The position numbers were made by a program, and so were the translations under genes. Below are positions 62,727-64,000 of a stretch of DNA of 64,000 nt, in pieces. Position 1 is the first letter of the stretch; the number at the start of each line of letters is the position of its first letter. Source of the stretch: Cherax quadricarinatus (lineage: Eukaryota; Arthropoda; Malacostraca; Decapoda; Parastacidae); NCBI RefSeq assembly GCF_038502225.1, contig NC_091378.1:9236167-9300166 (forward strand). The letters run 5' to 3'. The notes below the pieces were generated by a model that searched no databases, had not been told where the DNA came from, and saw only the letters and a program-made list of their open reading frames with translations.

Positions 62727-64000
62727 CCAGGAATCTGTAGGTAAAGGCACCTACGGACTAGAGGGGTTAGAAAAGTCAACGTGTGGTGTCATTGGAAGAC
62801 GTTCAAGTAGCGAAGGAACGGAGCAGTGCGAAGAATGGGGTTGCGAAGATGGAGGAAAGGGAAGATTATTATTATTATAATCAAAAAGAAGCGCTAAACC
62901 ACAAGGGCTATACAGCAGGAAGGGGAAGAGAAGGAACAGGAAGTGAATCAGTGTACATTGAAGGTTTAGTCTCTGCAATATATTCTGAAATGGCTTCAAG
63001 TGTTTCTGAATTCAAAGATGTATGGGAGACCATATTGGAGATAGAAGGAGGAGGGTGAGTAAAGATTGGGACAGTAATGGACTGTACCAAAGTAGAGGGG
63101 GAGGGAAGAGTGTAAGGGACTGGAGATGAAGTGTGGGGGGGGACCGAAGAGGCAGAAACCTGGGAGGTGGCAGAAGAGGGAGAAACTTGGGAAGGGACGG
63201 GGGTGGAAGGCATAGTACGAGGAGGAGGGTAAATCTCCACACTTGTAATAGAGCCAGAGAGAGGGGAAGAACTAGGTACAGAGACTGGAAAGGTAAAGTG
63301 TGGAGGTGGAAGAAGGGAAGGAAGGGGCAAAGAAGATTTGAGCAATGTGGATTTTTTGGACTTCTGAGAAGTAGAGGGGCGATTGGTATTAGGTGTCGTA
63401 CGAGGTCTTGTCGATACTGGGGCTTGTGAGGAAGGACGCAAAGATGTGAGAACAGACCGAGTTGTAGTTGGGACGTCAGAGCCAAGGACAGCAAAAGGAT
63501 TAGATGCCGGAGTGGCTATGGGAGGGGTAACAACAGAGGAGGCTGCAGAAGATGGGACCCCAGAAGTGGGGGGATGTTTGGAAACACGAGAATAAGAAAC
63601 ACGGGGTAGTCTCCCTTGGAGGCGGAGATGAGTAACTGCCATAGCATAAGGGAGACCTTCTGCCTCTTTGAGGCAACGGATTTCACGTTCATTTAAGTAG
63701 ACCTGGCAACGGCGGGAGAACGAAGGGTGAGCTTCATTACAATTAAGGCAAGATGGAGGTTGACTGCAAGATGTATTATAATGGTCGTCGGCACCACAGA
63801 CTGGGCATTCGGCCATAGATCTGCAATATTTCGCTGGGTGACCAAAACGCCAGCAATTTCTACATTGTTGCGGTGTAGGTATCACCTTTCGAACTTGTAA
63901 CCGATGTCCCGCGACATATACAGAGGACGGGAGTTCTCGGCTGTCAAAAGTTAAACGAGCCACATTGCAAGGGTAACGTCTCCACCCCCGGGCAGGAAGG
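62727..64000 (-). pseudogene. LINE X ORF1 (CCHC zinc-knuckle protein), cut by window edge
   Basis: The minus frame is open from the right edge (about 64000) through VARLTFDSRELPSSVYVAGH. A GTG at 63963 is not a true start, because the frame continues upstream as ARGWRRYPCN in both X and Z. Knuckles: CRNCWRFGHPAKYC, CPVCGADDHYNTSC and a variant CLNCNEAHPSFSRRC. The conserved YLNEREIRCLKEAEGLPYAM block and a serine/proline-rich tail follow. The tail is interrupted by a 52-bp mini-retroposon at 62865-62916. Expected role: RNA binding in the retrotransposition complex. Confidence 0.8.
62865..62916 (-). mobile_element. 52-bp mini-retroposon in LINE X ORF1
   Basis: ATTATTATTATTATAATC tail, AAGCGCTAAACCACAAGGGC, TATACAGC. 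Flanked by AGGAAAGGGAAG (62853-62864) and AGGAAGGGGAAG (62917-62928), 11 of 12. Copy Z lacks it at the same place. Confidence 0.8.

Larger units (their letters stand above)
58668..64000 (-). mobile_element. I-group LINE copy X (most complete, runs off the window)
   Basis: Minus-strand order from the right edge: ORF1 with CCHC knuckles, endonuclease, RT with YVDD, RNase H, 3' UTR, and the 3' end AGCGCTAAGCCACAAGGGCT with an ATTATTATAATC tail at 58668. More than 5.3 kb lie in the window. It is inserted in an RTE-like LINE. Interrupted by SINE C (59487-59649) and a mini-retroposon (62865-62916). Confidence 0.85.

Overview
This window looks like intergenic DNA from a large, repeat-rich arthropod genome, most likely a decapod crustacean. 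The basis is a 2.8-kb block of the arthropod telomeric pentamer TTAGG, long (CA)n/(AT)n/(TTA)n microsatellites, and dense CR1-, I- and RTE-like non-LTR retrotransposons, Penelope-like elements (PLEs) and tRNA-derived SINEs. The clade is an inference; no mitochondrial or single-copy marker is present. I found no host protein-coding gene, no functional tRNA or rRNA gene, and nothing bacterial. Every coding stretch I could identify belongs to a mobile element.

Layout. 0-7 kb: a small hAT-type element, then a 5.7-kb head-to-head pair of nearly identical PLEs (reverse transcriptase plus GIY-YIG endonuclease) with their terminal pseudo-LTRs. 7-13.7 kb: PLE-like ends with a recognisable hammerhead ribozyme, then five different minisatellites (units of 11, 25, 36, 21 and 11 bp). 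13.8-20.8 kb: a tRNA-SINE, foldback PLE-like insertions, and a decayed LINE interrupted by a 1.04-kb foldback element and a hAT MITE. 20.8-25.3 kb: LINE tails, a 60-bp satellite, a palindromic tRNA-SINE, two CR1-like LINE fragments (one cut by a 100-N gap) and a long (CA)n tract. 26.0-28.9 kb: the interstitial TTAGG block. 29-36.5 kb: a 29-bp minisatellite, LINE tails and several tRNA-Val-like SINEs. 36.7-40.7 kb: a decayed RTE-like LINE and two minisatellites (20 bp; 34/36 bp). 41-47 kb: two CR1-like LINEs, one broken by two SINEs and one carrying a CCCH zinc-finger ORF1. 47-64 kb, mostly minus strand: at least three copies of an I-group LINE (CCHC-knuckle ORF1, endonuclease, RT, RNase H), nested with each other, a hAT element, RTE-like LINEs and short SINEs.

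How the parts relate. The LINEs supply trans-acting reverse transcriptase. One SINE family ends in the same short 3' hairpin plus TAA tail as the I-group LINE. Many insertions (LINE, SINE and foldback) carry target-site duplications of 11-13 bp. hAT elements carry 8-bp duplications. Several minisatellites grow directly out of retroelement ends. The most interesting pattern is recurrent self-complementary insertions: a tRNA-SINE family built as a palindrome and mobilised as one unit, and PLE-derived foldbacks centred on hammerhead-like sequence.
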